Shown here: piece after piece, positions 20,806 through 31,284 of the stretch | Layout: each line of letters begins with the position of its first letter | Numbering within the stretch: the first letter of the stretch is position 1 | Source of the DNA: Prorocentrum cordatum | Taxonomy: Eukaryota > Sar > Dinophyceae > Prorocentrales > Prorocentraceae | NCBI GenBank assembly: GCA_963575745.1 | Contig: CAUYUJ010015715.1 | Location: forward strand, 269,929 to 333,928 | Length of the DNA: 64,000 nt | Direction: 5' to 3' | Program-made: the position numbers and the translations under genes | Notes under the pieces: generated by a model | Database searches by the model: none | Told to the model about the DNA's origin: nothing | The model's input: only the letters and a program-made list of their open reading frames with translations

Positions 20806-21292
20806 ATGGCAATGCCACCGGAGGTGGACAGCTCGAACAGCGACGACCAGCTCCAGAAGGAGAGCCCTCGGTCCCCTGAAATCGAAGAGACCAAAACGTG
20901 GACGACCACGAGGCTGAAGAAGCGTGAAGATAACCGCATGCCGATGAGAATAAAGTACCCCCCTCTTGATCATCTCTTACTTCGAGATTATGCTGAGGTC
21001 TGGTGGGCTACTTGGATTATCTCCCCCTGAACCCCGAACTTTATTATGCCCTAGTGTTTATTCTCGAAGGTATTCGGTTAAAGACCTGGTGACCGTGAAG
21101 TGCGATAGCGAGTTCACGACAGAGGCTCCGATCTGCCCTGACGAGACCGCACTTCTGAATCGCTGGTTGGTCACAGTGGGGGCCGAGCGCATCCGGAGTG
21201 GGAGGCACGAGAGTGAGACTTTCAGAATATACCTACAATACAGGCAAGCAGTACGCGAACTGTCTGGGCAGATGCCTGAAGATGTACTGTAA
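20806..21292 (+). CDS. Coding-like segment, unknown product
   Basis: The frame from ATG 20806 reads MAMPPEVDSSNSDDQLQKES and continues acidic, then basic (TTRLKKREDNRMPMR). A second frame (20966-21292) contains YSVKDLVTVKCDSEF, CPDETALLNRWLVTVG and YRQAVRELSGQMPEDVL, with a stop at the end. Base composition is more balanced than in the flanks and residue use looks protein-like. I recognise no domain. The two frames might be exons of one gene or decayed remains. Confidence 0.3.
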
Positions 21293-21299
21293 AAAGAAC

Positions 21300-21850
21300 G
21301 TGGCATATCATATAATCAAATCAGGACGACGAAATTCTGAGATCCGCTGCCTAGGCTGAGATTAACCCGTGAGGTGCTCATATACATATTTCACTATCTC
21401 AATATATGTTGCTCTGTGTCCCGAGCCTGAAAGCAGAATATTCTGCAATAGTCTGCTTGCTTGCTGTCGAACTGCTACGTATCTTTAGCAACGCATTTTC
21501 CTGCGCGAAATATAAACCAGTAGCGATGTGGCATGAAGGGGGGATGATGAGACGCCTATCACTCCCTGCTGTTGCTATCTCCCACTCGTGCTCAGTGATT
21601 CCTCTCGCCCAGATCCATTCGGCTCACAAGCTGGGCGGGAGGGTGGACGCACCTACTCACGTTTTAGCCAGAGTACGGGCAACATATAGCCATCATAACT
21701 TGACCCGCTTCTCCCGTATCAAGAGTTATGGGTTGGATGCATCGGCTCAGATTTACAAGAGAAAGGAGAGAAAGGACGAAGACAGGATGATATGTTTGAC
21801 AGCGATTTGGTTTCTGACTATATCAGTAGACGTTGTTGTTTTATAATGGC
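21300..21850. other. AT-richer island, content unknown
   Basis: This stretch has clearly lower GC than anything around it. A 146-residue open frame (21406-21846) has no recognisable motif. I cannot tell whether it is an intron, an insertion or transferred DNA. Confidence 0.5.
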
Positions 21851-21899
21851 AGGCTGCCGTCAATAGGAGACAAGAGATGAGGAAATGGAGGGATGGGGA

Positions 21900-23262
21900 A
21901 GGAAAGCGATGCCGCTGATGTTGATGATGATGATTATTGCTAACATTGCAATTATTACTAATACTCGTACTATGTTCGAATTAGTGCTATTGGTACTAGT
22001 ATCACGATAAATAGTTTGAGTGGTAGTATTATTGTCAGTATGGTTCGTATCAGTACTATGATTGTGCTGATGATGATGCTGATGCTGCTGCTGATGATGC
22101 TGATGAAGTTGATGATGATGCTGATGATGATGATGATGCTGCTTCTGCTGCTGATGATTAGGATGAGCAAGAGGAGGAGGAGGAGGAGGAGGAGGAGGAG
22201 GAGGAGGAGGAGGAGGAGGAGGAGGAGGAGACACAGTCCGCAGCTTCGAGCTTCGAGGAGGACGATGAGGAGAAGCTAGCTTTCTCTGGACGTCTCTGGA
22301 GACCCCCCGCCGTGGCCCCCTGGATGCCGCTGGATGCCCCCCTAAAGTCCACACCTTGCAATACCTCGATCCTGAGTCGAGGAGGGGCAGGAGGAGGAGG
22401 AGGAGGAAGAAGAGGAGGAGGAGGAGGAAATGGAGGAGGAGCAGCAGGAGGAGCAGGAGGAGGATGAGGAGGAAGAGGGGGAGAATGAGGAGGAGGAGGA
22501 GGAGGAGGAGGAGGAGGGGGAGGAGGAAGAGCAGGAGGAGGCGGAGGAGTGGCACCTTCGCCCACGCGAAGTGCCTGCCCTCGCACAGCACCTCCATGTC
22601 CTCGGGCAGAGGGGGTCCTGGCGAGCCTGGTCTGGTCCACCCCTCCCTCCGCCCGCCAGTAGTGAGGAATCGGACGGGCCATAAAAGGAGCGGCGAGGGA
22701 GGAGGGAGAGAGGAGGACGAGGAGGAAGAGTACGAGAACGAGAAGGCAGATGAGGAGGGTGTGAAGGAATCTGGGGCTCCACGTGGAGGATCCTGGGGCT
22801 TCTCTGGGGGGGATGGCAGCAGGGAGCCAGGGATGTCAGGGAGGAGGGATGGAGGAGGGAGGGAGGGAAGGAGGGAGGAAGGGAGAAAGGAAGGGAGGGA
22901 GGGAGGAGGAGGAGGAGAAAGCGGAGGCATAGCGGCATCAGCTTGCGCGTCTCGTGGCTGCAACGGAGAGCCCGCAGAGATCAATCATCACAGGCTGATA
23001 GGACAACGTTCCAAACACAGATGGCGAATAGACTGCCGCAAGAGCTGCAGCAACACAACAAAGCATCTTGCACCTCCTCTCCCTCGAGGGAGGAGGAGGA
23101 GGAGGAGGAGGAGGAGGAGGAGGACGACGACGACGCCGACGGAGGCCAGGAGGGAGACAGAGGGAGAGAGGGAAGGGAGAGGAGGGAAGGTGGAGCGGAG
23201 GAGGCGGGTCAGGGAGGAGGAAGGATGAAGAGGAGAAGCAGCAGCAGCAGCAGCAGGAGACG
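21900..23262 (+). repeat. Simple-sequence block: (GAT/GCT)n and (GGA)n tracts
   Basis: 22050-22160 is GAT/GCT-type. 22170-22232, 22380-22545, 22680-22760, 22855-22930 and 23088-23125 are GGA/GAG-type, and 23236-23260 is (CAG)n. Short unique spacers lie between (for example 22240-22370 and 22560-22680). Long open frames here encode poly-Glu, poly-Arg or poly-Ser and are not called genes. Confidence 0.85.
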
Positions 23263-23420
23263 GACGTCCTCCCGCGACAGCACCAGCGGGTGGAAGCCGA
23301 AGCCGTGGCGAGCGCAGTAGCACGTGTTCGCGGCGGCGCAGAGGAAGCCGACTCCGTAGCCGTCGTCGAAGACGGTGTACGCCTGCATGGCGATCGAGGC
23401 GAGCTGGCGCCGCACGGCCC
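23263..23420 (-). CDS. Single exon-like fragment, possibly the C-terminus of a carnitine/choline acyltransferase
   Basis: After an AG at 23422-23421 the minus frame reads QLASIAMQAYTVFDDGYGVG, then FLCAAANTCYCARHGFGFHP before running into a (CTG)n tract. The core V..DGYGVGF resembles the C-terminal DG(Y/F)GVG(F/Y) segment of carnitine and choline acyltransferases. Only about 45 residues are protein-like, so this is a weak call. It could be an exon of an unrelated gene. Confidence 0.3.
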
Positions 23421-23780
23421 CTGCACTCCCTAGAGGAATAGAAACTGCACAAACGTAAACATCCGGGAGCTCCGCGCTGTTCTCTCGGATCGACGCCGGG
23501 CCACCTTTGGATCGGCGCCTCCGGCGCCGATCCAGGAAACCCACGCGGACATGCGAAAATGTTGTTTCTGCCGTTTGTATTGCTTCGGCTCCCGCGGCCG
23601 CGGCTGCTGCTGCCGCTGCCTCGCGGCGGCCGCCGCCGCCTCGCGGGCACTGCCGCCGCGCGGTGTGCGAGGCTCTGGGCTTGGCGGCCCTCTGGGGTGG
23701 ACTGGGGCGGCTGGCAGGGCGCCTTTGGCAGCACGAAGGGCGGGCCGAGCAGCCAAAGTGGCGCTGGAGGAGAGGGAGTA
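23421..23780. other. Unassigned, with a degenerate MITE W-like piece
   Basis: 23490-23540 contains CTCTCGGATCGACGCCGGGC and GGCGCCTCCGGCGCC, reminiscent of the MITE at 62600-62775. The rest is GC-rich and unassigned. Confidence 0.4.
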
Positions 23781-24480
23781 GGATGGGGGAGGAGGGGGAG
23801 GAGGAGGAGGAGGAGGAGGAGGAGGAGGAGGAGGAGGAGGAGGAGGAGGGAGGAGGAGGAGGAGGAGGAGGAGGAGGAGGAGGAGGAGGAGGAGGAGGAG
23901 GAGGAGGAGGAGGAGGAGGAGGAGGAGGAGGAGGAGGAGGAGGGGGAGGAGGGGAAGGAGGTGAGGGAGGAGGAGGTGGAGCAGGAGGAGTAGGAAGAGG
24001 ACGAGGAGGAGGGGGAGCAGGAAGAGGGGAGGAGGAGGACGAGGAGGAGGATGAGGAGGGGAAGGAGGAGGACCCTGAGGTGGCCAGTCTCCGACGGGAC
24101 GGGAGAGCATCATGGCGCAGACGAGGAGGATGACGAAGAGGCATGAGGGAGGAGAAGAGAGATGAATGGCGGCAGCAGCAAGGGGGAGGAGGAAAAGGAG
24201 GAGGAGGAGGAGGAGGACGAGGTGCAGGAAGAGGACAAGGATGAGGAGGACGAGGACGAGGAGGAGGGCGAGAAGCATGAGGAGGAGGAGGAGGAGGAGG
24301 AGAAGGAGGAGGAGGACGAGGACGAGGAGGAGGAGCAGGAGGACGAGGCGGAAGACCAGCAGCATCAGGAGGAGAAGGATGAGAGGGGCGGAAGAACACA
24401 GGAGAGGAGAAGGATGAGAGGGGCGGAAGAACACAGGAGGAGAAGGAGGATAAGGAGGAGGAAGAGGGGAGGAGGAGAAA
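23781..24480 (+). repeat. (GGA)n/(GAG)n block of 0.7 kb
   Basis: Nearly continuous purine tract on the plus strand, purest at 23785-23960, with GAC interruptions later. Two copies of AGGATGAGAGGGGCGGAAGA lie at about 24380-24430. Confidence 0.9.
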
Positions 24481-25112
24481 AAGGAGGCGTGGGCGGCCGC
24501 GGGCGGAAACAGGGCGGCCACGGCGCGGGGCGCCCACGGAGGCGGCGACCCGGCGCCAGCGAGGCGCCCACGGCGAGGCGCCCACGGGTGGGCACCGGGC
24601 GAAAAACCCAGAACCGAATGCCACTCACGTCAAGACCAGGAGGAGGCAAAGCCTCGGGATCAAGGCCAGGAGAAGGAGAGGCCTCGCGTCAAGGTCCGGG
24701 ACACGCCGAGCGACGAAGAGAGAGGGGGGGGCCGCGTGCAGAGCGGCACGGCGGCCTGCGCAGGCCGCCGGCGCGGGACACCCGCGCGGAGAAGGGCGGG
24801 GCGCTCTCGCGCGCACGTCCCCCGCGCGCACTCACTGAGAAGCTGAGTGAGAACCTTCGGAGCCCGCAGAGATGCACCCCCACCCGGGCGGCAACAGAGA
24901 TGCAGGAAAGCACGCGCGCGACCGCCCTGGCAGGGGCCGCCACTGCGTGCCTGCGCCAGGCGAATCTACTTGTCACGTGGTCATGCGCGCAGATGGCGGC
25001 CGCGTTTCGTCAAGGATAGCAAAGGGCGGTGTAGAACAACTACGGACTCCCCCACTTTTTTCTTGCGACGCGAGGATCACCAAGGGTCTCCAGCACTACG
25101 CAACCATCGCGT
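24481..25112. other. Unassigned GC-rich sequence downstream of the WW/LRR gene
   Basis: A short tandem piece (TCAAGGCCAGGAGAAGGAGA-type, about three copies) lies at 24630-24700. No gene is supported. Part of it should be the 3' untranslated region of the minus-strand gene ending at 25113. Confidence 0.4.
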
Positions 25113-26933
25113 TCACCCAGAAGCCTTGACGAAGGTGATGACCAGGTGCACGTCGGCGCGGTGCTTGCACTTATGCGCGCCGCAGCCGTTGTAGCCCGGG
25201 CGCGCACCGTCGAAGCAGAGCCGTAAGCCACAGAACTCTTTCGCCTCGGTGATGTGCCTCGCCGCCTCTGGCAGACCCTCGTTCCTCTCGACCCTCAGCC
25301 AGAGCGGCGCGAGTCGCCGCCGTCCGCTCCCGCGGGCGCGGGCGACGGACTCCAGCAGGGCCTCCAGGAGGCCGAGACTGAGAGAATTGTGGCTCAGGTG
25401 CATCTCTTGTAGTCCGCCTCCGGATCCGACGCCGCAGACTGGATGCTCCGCGAAACAGCACAAGGCTCGGGGCGCACTCAACCGGTTACTGAACAGCTTC
25501 AGCCGACGGGTGGGCCGATTCTGACGCATCAAGAACTCGAGGAGCGCATTCGCACCCTCATCCGTGAGACAATTGCTGCTCATATCGACGCACTCCAAGA
25601 TCTCCTGTGAAATCGACTCCAGGTGCGCCGGGCCCTCTGAACGGATCCAGTCATACAGGGCCTTGTCACTCATGAGGGCGCTTGGCAAGTTGATCTCGGG
25701 CTTCCCAGTCACCGGCGGGCGCGGCCCCCTGCTTCCCCTCGAGGGAGCGCGCATGGGCGAGCGCCCGTGCCTTGCAGCAGGAGACCTGCAGCGGCGGAGG
25801 CGGGAACCGGATCGCGACCTGCCGCACGAGGCCCCGCCGCTCCGCACGATGACCTGCCGCCTCGTGGCCCCTGGCCGCGGCGGCGGCGACCCAGAGCGCG
25901 TGCGCTGCCGCGGCGGCGGCGACCGGGGGCCCGTGCGCCTCCGCGGCGGCGGCTGCTGCCGCGGCGGAAACCTCTGCACCGAGCCAGACCGTGACCTCGT
26001 TCTCCTCCTCGGGGAGCCTCGCGCACGGTCTGCTCTCACCTGCCTCGCCCGCTGCGACGGGGAGCACCCCCGGCGCGACGGCGTCTGGGCGCGCCCGTGC
26101 GGGGGCGTGCGGCGGGCCATCGACGGGGAGGCGCCCGCACGCGGGCTCGAGGATCCCGCACCGCGGCCTCCCCGCGAGCTCGCGGATCCCCGTGCTGGCT
26201 CCGCGACCTCCACCACCTCTGGCTCGCTGTCCTCGGTGAGCTCCACGGCCACCGCGGAATCAGGCGGCAGATCCCACGTGAACTCCTGGGTCTCCTTGTC
26301 CCAATAATAAAACGTGCTCGACGAGCTACCACAGCGCACCGGAACCCAAGGATGCGGCAGGCTGAACCTGCAGGGCCTGCCAGCAGCCACGCCTGGCTCG
26401 TCCTCCTGCCGGTTCTTCCTGGCCGGTTGGCCCTTCTCTCTGCTCAGGTCGTCCTCGCGCCCGCGCCGCGGCTGGGAGCGCTGCGCTGGCGTCGGTGACC
26501 ACGCGCGGGGAGAGATCGCGGGCGGCGCTGGCTGCGCCCGCGGCTGCGGCGTCGACCGTCTGCCTGTTCCCGTGATCTCCACGCTCGCCTCGAGGTCCGT
26601 GTGGCCGCCGTCGAAGACCCTCCAGCCACGCTTCGGAGGCAGGCGTGCGGACGACCTGCTCCGTGCCCACGCTGTCTCGCCGCCCACCTCCTGCCCGAAC
26701 CACCAGCCAGACATGTCCGGGTCGTCGTCCTGGCGCCAGTAGTAGAGATGCACCTCGTGCTCGTCGAGCTGGCCGTTCCGCGGCGCGCGCTTCTCGAAAC
26801 ACGGCCTGTCGTGGTTGTTGCTGATCGGCACGTACTCCCCGCTGAGCACGCCGTCCGAGGCCACCTTGCCGTCCGAGGCGCGCCGGCAGCAGACCTGCAC
26901 GGACAGCCAGGCGCGCCGGAAGCAGATCACCAT
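25113..26933 (-). CDS. WW-domain / Arg-Ser-rich / leucine-rich-repeat protein
   Basis: An uninterrupted frame of 606 codons from the ATG at 26933, chosen because its context GCCATGG fits the eukaryotic start consensus; the frame stays open 24 codons upstream. An N-terminal domain of about 90 residues has GEYVPISN, HLYYWRQDDDPDMSGWWFGQ and PPKRGWRVFDGG, a Trp-rich module common in dinoflagellate proteins. A WW domain follows (TFYYWDKETQEFTWDLP), which binds Pro-rich peptides. Next come about 200 residues rich in Arg, Ser and Pro (RRRTRSRSGS, SPPPRQRTRSGSPPP), as in splicing factors. The C-terminus has leucine-rich repeats (LECVDMSSNCLTDEGANALL, LQEMHLSHNSLSLGLLEALL) and ends GCGAHKCKHRADVHLVITF. 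An RNA-processing role is inferred. No introns are seen, which hints at retroposition. Confidence 0.75.
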   Translation of the reverse strand: MVICFRRAWLSVQVCCRRASDGKVASDGVLSGEYVPISNNHDRPCFEKRAPRNGQLDEHEVHLYYWRQDDDPDMSGWWFGQEVGGETAWARSRSSARLPPKRGWRVFDGGHTDLEASVEITGTGRRSTPQPRAQPAPPAISPRAWSPTPAQRSQPRRGREDDLSREKGQPARKNRQEDEPGVAAGRPCRFSLPHPWVPVRCGSSSSTFYYWDKETQEFTWDLPPDSAVAVELTEDSEPEVVEVAEPARGSASSRGGRGAGSSSPRAGASPSMARRTPPHGRAQTPSRRGCSPSQRARQVRADRARGSPRRRTRSRSGSVQRFPPRQQPPPRRRTGPRSPPPRQRTRSGSPPPRPGATRRQVIVRSGGASCGRSRSGSRLRRCRSPAARHGRSPMRAPSRGSRGPRPPVTGKPEINLPSALMSDKALYDWIRSEGPAHLESISQEILECVDMSSNCLTDEGANALLEFLMRQNRPTRRLKLFSNRLSAPRALCCFAEHPVCGVGSGGGLQEMHLSHNSLSLGLLEALLESVARARGSGRRRLAPLWLRVERNEGLPEAARHITEAKEFCGLRLCFDGARPGYNGCGAHKCKHRADVHLVITFVKASG

Positions 26934-27005
26934 GGCCGAGGTGGGCGGGCGCGGCCGCCGCTTGCGGCCAGGGACAAGACAACCCTTGAGCCAAGGACAA
27001 GACAA

Positions 27006-27044
27006 CTAACGGACACCCCAAAATACTTGGACACGGAAGCCCGA

Positions 27045-27092
<48 letters not shown>

Positions 27093-27329
27093 CATGTATA
27101 TATATATATATATACTCACCATGCTAACGTGATGTGTTTTGCACATCGGACTGCGCGCCCAAATGACGCTGCGCAGATGGCATGCTATCATCGCGTGGTT
27201 AAGCATACCTTGCGACCCAGCGCTGAGACAATAACCCAATCACCCCCCACGGCAAAACAAAACAGCCCGCGGTGGCGGTGTGTATTGTAGGCCCTGGAGA
27301 ACCCCTAAATGCAAGCACTGGCCTGGGGA
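27006..27329. repeat. (TA)n microsatellite and unassigned flank
   Basis: 27045-27115 is a TA tract with a few ATGTATA variants. No gene seen to 27329. Confidence 0.8.
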
Positions 27330-27465
27330 ACGCAAACATAAACCTTTGGAGGTTCGCGCTGACCTCTTGGGTCGGCGCTGGATCCCATCCCTAGGCCCCG
27401 CCAGGGGCGGCGGCGGCGCCGCCAGAAGTGCGGCAAGCTGCCGACCCGCGAGATCCGGCCGGCCC
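27330..27465. mobile_element. MITE family W, diverged copy
   Basis: CAAACATAAACCTTTGGAGG, then CTTGGGTCGGCGCTGGATCC at the left and CTGCCGACCCGCGAGATCC at the right, around GCCAGGGGCGGC..GGCGCCGCC. This parallels the better copies at 62600-62775 and 40762-40905. Confidence 0.45.
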
Positions 27466-27484
27466 TAGGAATGTTTCTGCTCAC

Positions 27485-27825
27485 GCCGAGGAGGAGGAGG
27501 AGGGAGGAGGAGGAGGGAGGAGGATGAGGAGGAGGAGGAGGAGGAGGAGGAGGAGGAGGAGGAGGAGGAGGAGGAGGAGGGAGGAGGACCCTCGGCGAGG
27601 CGCCGCTGCGGGAAGGCACCGTCCGCCTTGTTCGAAAGACGTTGATAAGGCGTCGGGCTGCGCACAGACAGCTCCCCCCAGGTAGCCCCCGCTAGCCTCC
27701 ATAAGTCCTCCGAGTAGTCCTCCTCCTCCTCCTCCTCCTCCTCCTCCTCCTCCCTCCTCCTCCTCCTCCTCCTCCCCCTTCCCCTCCTCCTCCTCTTCCT
27801 CCTCCTCCTCCTCCTCCTCCCCAGG
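27485..27825. repeat. (GGA)n tract and (CTC)n tract facing each other
   Basis: 27485-27590 is GGA-type and 27718-27825 is CTC-type, with 125 bp between, so the pair could form a very large hairpin. Confidence 0.85.
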
Positions 27826-27865
27826 GCGGTCTCAGCACCCCAACCCTGGGGCGTGGACGGCCCGA

Positions 27866-27945
27866 GGGGCGCCGCCGGAGGCGGCGCCAGAGTGTTGAGG
27901 CCGCCCCTGGCTACTCGGGGGGGCCTGTTGAGGCAAGCCAGGACT
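27866..27945 (+). repeat. Dispersed GC-rich repeat, copy of 19557-19640
   Basis: GCCGCCGGAGGCGGCGCCAG, GTGTTGAGGCCGCCC and CTACTCGGGGGGGCC match the other copy. Confidence 0.6.
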
Positions 27946-28084
27946 ACCTGAGGGAGCTGTACCCAGGCATTCGAGGATATGATTTTCCATGCGCTGCCCC
28001 AGAGGTCTCGCCAGCTCCCCAGGGGTAGGTCTTCATCCAAAACGAATTGTTGGTGGCCCTGAGGCCCGAAAACGGACCCTGGAG

Positions 28085-28955
28085 GCCGACACTCACGAAA
28101 AACACCCAGATTGGAAAAATATCCTTGCGAAGGACGCAACCATGTGCAATTGTGAATACCGCGTTGTGGGTACCGCTTTCGGTGTAAGTCTCCATGGGGC
28201 CACGAAATTTTCGAGTGGTGTGCCGAAATGGGCGCAGGGACGCATGCAGGCGCTGCCTCTGGGGCCTTACGTGGGGCTCCCTATGGGGCTACGGAGCGTG
28301 CCAGGGGTGTGCCGAAACGGGCGTGAACCCCACATGTGGACGGTGACTCTTGGGCCTTCGGTGGAGCTCCCTATGGGGCCACGCATCGTGTGAGGGGTGT
28401 GCCAAAACGGGCGTGACGCCCACATGTGGACGGTGCCTCTGGGGCCTTAGTAGAGGGCACAGCATCCACCCTGAGAGCAACCACCCCGACACGCGAGGCC
28501 TGTAGTACACGCGCCCAAAGAAGGAATCGAACATGGCAAGGCTCTATAGTACATGTTCAAGGCAATTTAGAAAACACCAATTCCGGTCAGGGTGTTTTTC
28601 CCCCCTTGAATTACGTGGAGTTCCCTGTGGGGCTAGGGACCATGCCAGGGGTGCGCCGCAACGGGCGTGACGCCCACATGTGAACGGTGACTCGTGGGCC
28701 TTCGGTGGAGCTCCCATGGGACCACGCATCGTGCGAGGGGTGTGCCAAAACGGGCGCGACGCCCACATGTGGACGGTGCCTCTGGGGCCTTACGTGGAGC
28801 TTCCTATGGGGCTACGGAACGTGCCAAGGGTGTGCCGAAAGGGGCGTGACGCCCACATGTGGACGGTGACTCTTGGGCCTTCGGTGGAGCTCCGTATGGG
28901 GCTACGCATCGTGTGAGGGGTGTGCCAAAACGGGCGTGATACCCACATGTGAACG
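28085..28955 (+). repeat. Array of about 90 bp units with leader, forward orientation
   Basis: The leader (28085-28190) resembles the minus strand of 17880-17960. Units with GCGTGACGCCCACATGTGGA, GGGGCCTTCGGTGGAGCTCC and CACGCATCGTGTGAGGGGTG are then spaced about 90 bp apart. A break at 28450-28600 holds unrelated sequence. Confidence 0.85.
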
Positions 28956-28956
28956 C

Positions 28957-30262
28957 CAGACCCCGCCGGGCCGTCGGCGTCGTCGGGCGCCGGGCCCCGC
29001 CCCGCGGGCGACGAGGGGGCTGGGGGATCGCCGGTTCTCGGGGCCAGGCCCGGTGTCCAGCCGCTTCCACGCAGACGCGCCAGCGGCGCGCGCTGGCCGC
29101 AGCGCCGTCGCTCCTCGGCGCTGGGATTCGCACTGTTGCGGGGGATGAGATGGGGCGCATCCGCCCGCGCGTCGCTGCCGCGGGCTGGAGGGCCAGTCGA
29201 GGAAGCGCGCGGGCGGGTGGTCGCCTGCTCCTGCTCGTCTGGCGGCCCCGGCTCCTGTTCCAACGCTTGCTCTGTTCCCATGCCGTCTGCGTCGGCGTCG
29301 GCGTCGTCGGTCGTCTGCCGCCCGTCAGACCCCGCCAGGCAGTCGACGTTGCCGGGCGCCAGGCCCCGTCCAGCGGGCGGCGAGGGGGCTGGGGGATCGC
29401 CGGTTCTCGGGGCCAAGCCCGGTGTCCAGACCCTTCCAGGCAGACGCACCAGCGTCGCGCGCCGGCCGCAGTGCTGTCGCCCCTCGGCGCTGGGACTCGC
29501 ACTGTTGCGGGGGAGGGCAGTGTCAGGATGGGGCGTGTCCGTCCGCGCGTCGCTGCCACGGGCTGGAGGGTCTGTCGAAGAAGTGCGCGGGCGGGCGGTC
29601 GCCTGCTCCCGCTCGCCTGACGCCCCTGGCTTCTGTTCCAACGCCTGCGCTGTCCCCGGGCCGACGGCGTCGGCGTCGGCGTCAGCGTCGCCGTCTTCGT
29701 CGGCGTCAGCGTCGGCGCCAGCGTCGGCGTCGACGACGGCGTCGGCGTCGTCGGCGTCGGCGTCGTCGTCGGCGTCGTCGGCGGCGGCGTCGTCGTCGGC
29801 GTCGGCGTCGGCGTCGGAGTCGGCGTCGGCGCCAGTCAGCGCGGGTGGCGGGGCTCTGCCACAGGGGCCCAGCGCGACCCCCAGTTCTCCGTCGAAGCAC
29901 TGGCCGCGCGGGGATGGAGGGTCCGTCGAGGAAGTGCGAAGGTGGGCGGTCGCCTGCTCCTGCTCGTCTGGCGCCCCTGGCTTCTGCTCCACCGCCTGCT
30001 CTGCCCCCAGGTCGTCGGCGTCGGCGTCGGCGTCGTCGTCGGCGTCGGCGTCGTCGGCGTCGGCTTCTTCGGCGGGAGGGCAGGCCGCGCTCGCGCCAGG
30101 GCAACCGGTGGCGGCTGACGGCGCGGAGGGGCCTTGCGCGCTCCAGGACAACGGTTGCGCGGCGCCGCCCCCCCCCCTCTGCGGGGGCGCCGTCATCTCC
30201 AGACGGACGTCTGATCGTCGCAAGTGCCCTTGCGAATCCCTCCCAGGTAGGCAACTGATCAT
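28957..30262 (-). CDS. Tandemly repeated Asp-Ala-rich open frame, unknown
   Basis: Three units of 350-380 bp repeat here. Spacings between matching points are 369, 378 and 351 bp, all multiples of three. In the minus frame each unit has a (Asp-Ala)n stretch such as DADADADAD, then QALEQKPGAPDEQEQATA and RTSSTDPPARGSDAR. The frame is open for 490 codons but runs into the 90 bp array at its 3' end, and the plus strand is also open. Frame-preserving periods favour a coding origin. No family is recognised and expression is unknown. Confidence 0.35.
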
Positions 30263-30480
30263 CGCAAGTGCCCCGCGCGACCCCCCCCCCCCGGGAAGGC
30301 GACGGATCGTCGCAAATTCACCCTGGGAAACGGGAGGGGGGAGGGGGAAGCATCGTCTCCAGTTAGGCGACTGATCGTCGCAAGTGTTCTCTGCGAATCA
30401 CCCCCGGGCAGGCGACTGATCGTCGCAAGTGCCCTGTGCGAGTCTTCCCCAGGCAAGCGACTGTTCGTCCCAAATCCGCC
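30190..30480 (+). repeat. Minisatellite with GGCGACTGATCGTCGC palindromes (block 1)
   Basis: Units of about 45-60 bp with AGGCGACTGATCGTCGCAAG and a C-run. GCGAC and GTCGC are complementary, so every unit can form a small hairpin. Block 2 lies at 31505-31780. Confidence 0.8.
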
Positions 30481-30529
30481 GATCCGGCGTGTGAGTTTAA
30501 GAAAGCTAGGAACCTGAGCTTCAGCTCTG

Positions 30530-31200
30530 CTGGGGGGGGGGGGGGGGGGGGCGGCTCTGCGGGTTGGGGGGGGGGGGGGGGGGGGGGGCGCCCCCCCCCC
30601 GTGAACCTCCAAATCGCCCCGAGACGGGCCAAGAGGGGCCCAGGAGGCCACCGAGACGGTCCAGGAGGCGCACGAAACGGCCCAAGAGCGCTCCTGGACG
30701 CCCAAGATGGCCTGAAGACGGCCCAGGAGGCATCGAAGACGCCTCAAGGAGATGCCAAGAGGACCCCCAAGAGGGCACCAAGAGGGTGCAATAATAAAGT
30801 TGCGAATAGGTTTTGAAGCATTTTGTCATTATCGCCTTTTCCGTCTTAGAGGCGCCGAAGACGGTCCAAGAGGCCCCCAATATCGTCCCAAGACAACCCA
30901 AGAGGCCCCCAAGAGGAGCCAAGGCGGCGCCAGAGGGCCCCGATATAGCCCTGGAGGCCCCCCAAGACGACCCCGAGAGGCCCCCAAGATGGCCTCGAGA
31001 GGGTGAGCCCGAACGGACCCTTCTAGCCCCCCGCCCCACGATGACCCCGAGAGCCCCCCCAGATGCCCCCGAGGCGCCCCCAGGGGCCCAGGGGCCCCCA
31101 AGAAGCCCCCAAGAGGCCCCCAAGAGGACCCCGAGAAGCCCCCCAAGAGGTCCAAATGCCCCCAATAAGCCCCAAGAGCCAAGAGGCCCCAAGAGGCGCT
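30530..31200 (+). repeat. G-runs followed by a degenerate repeat of CCCAAGAGGCCCC type
   Basis: 30533-30600 holds G-runs of 10-18, a strong G-quadruplex candidate. From 30600 to 31200 variants of CCCCCAAGAGGCCCCCAAGA recur irregularly. Both strands have long open frames, a composition effect, so no gene is called. Confidence 0.7.
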
Positions 31201-31284
31201 CACTCGCGTGCTGCCAGGCCAGAGGTGCACGGCCTGACTTGGCATTGCTCGGAAGCGAAAACGATGGGCGAATAACCTTCCGCC

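Noticed and set aside
22158-24624. Pro/Ser/Leu-rich frames of 170-470 codons in the GGA blocks
   Set aside because: Composition artefacts of trinucleotide repeats; no domain except the short piece at 23263-23420.
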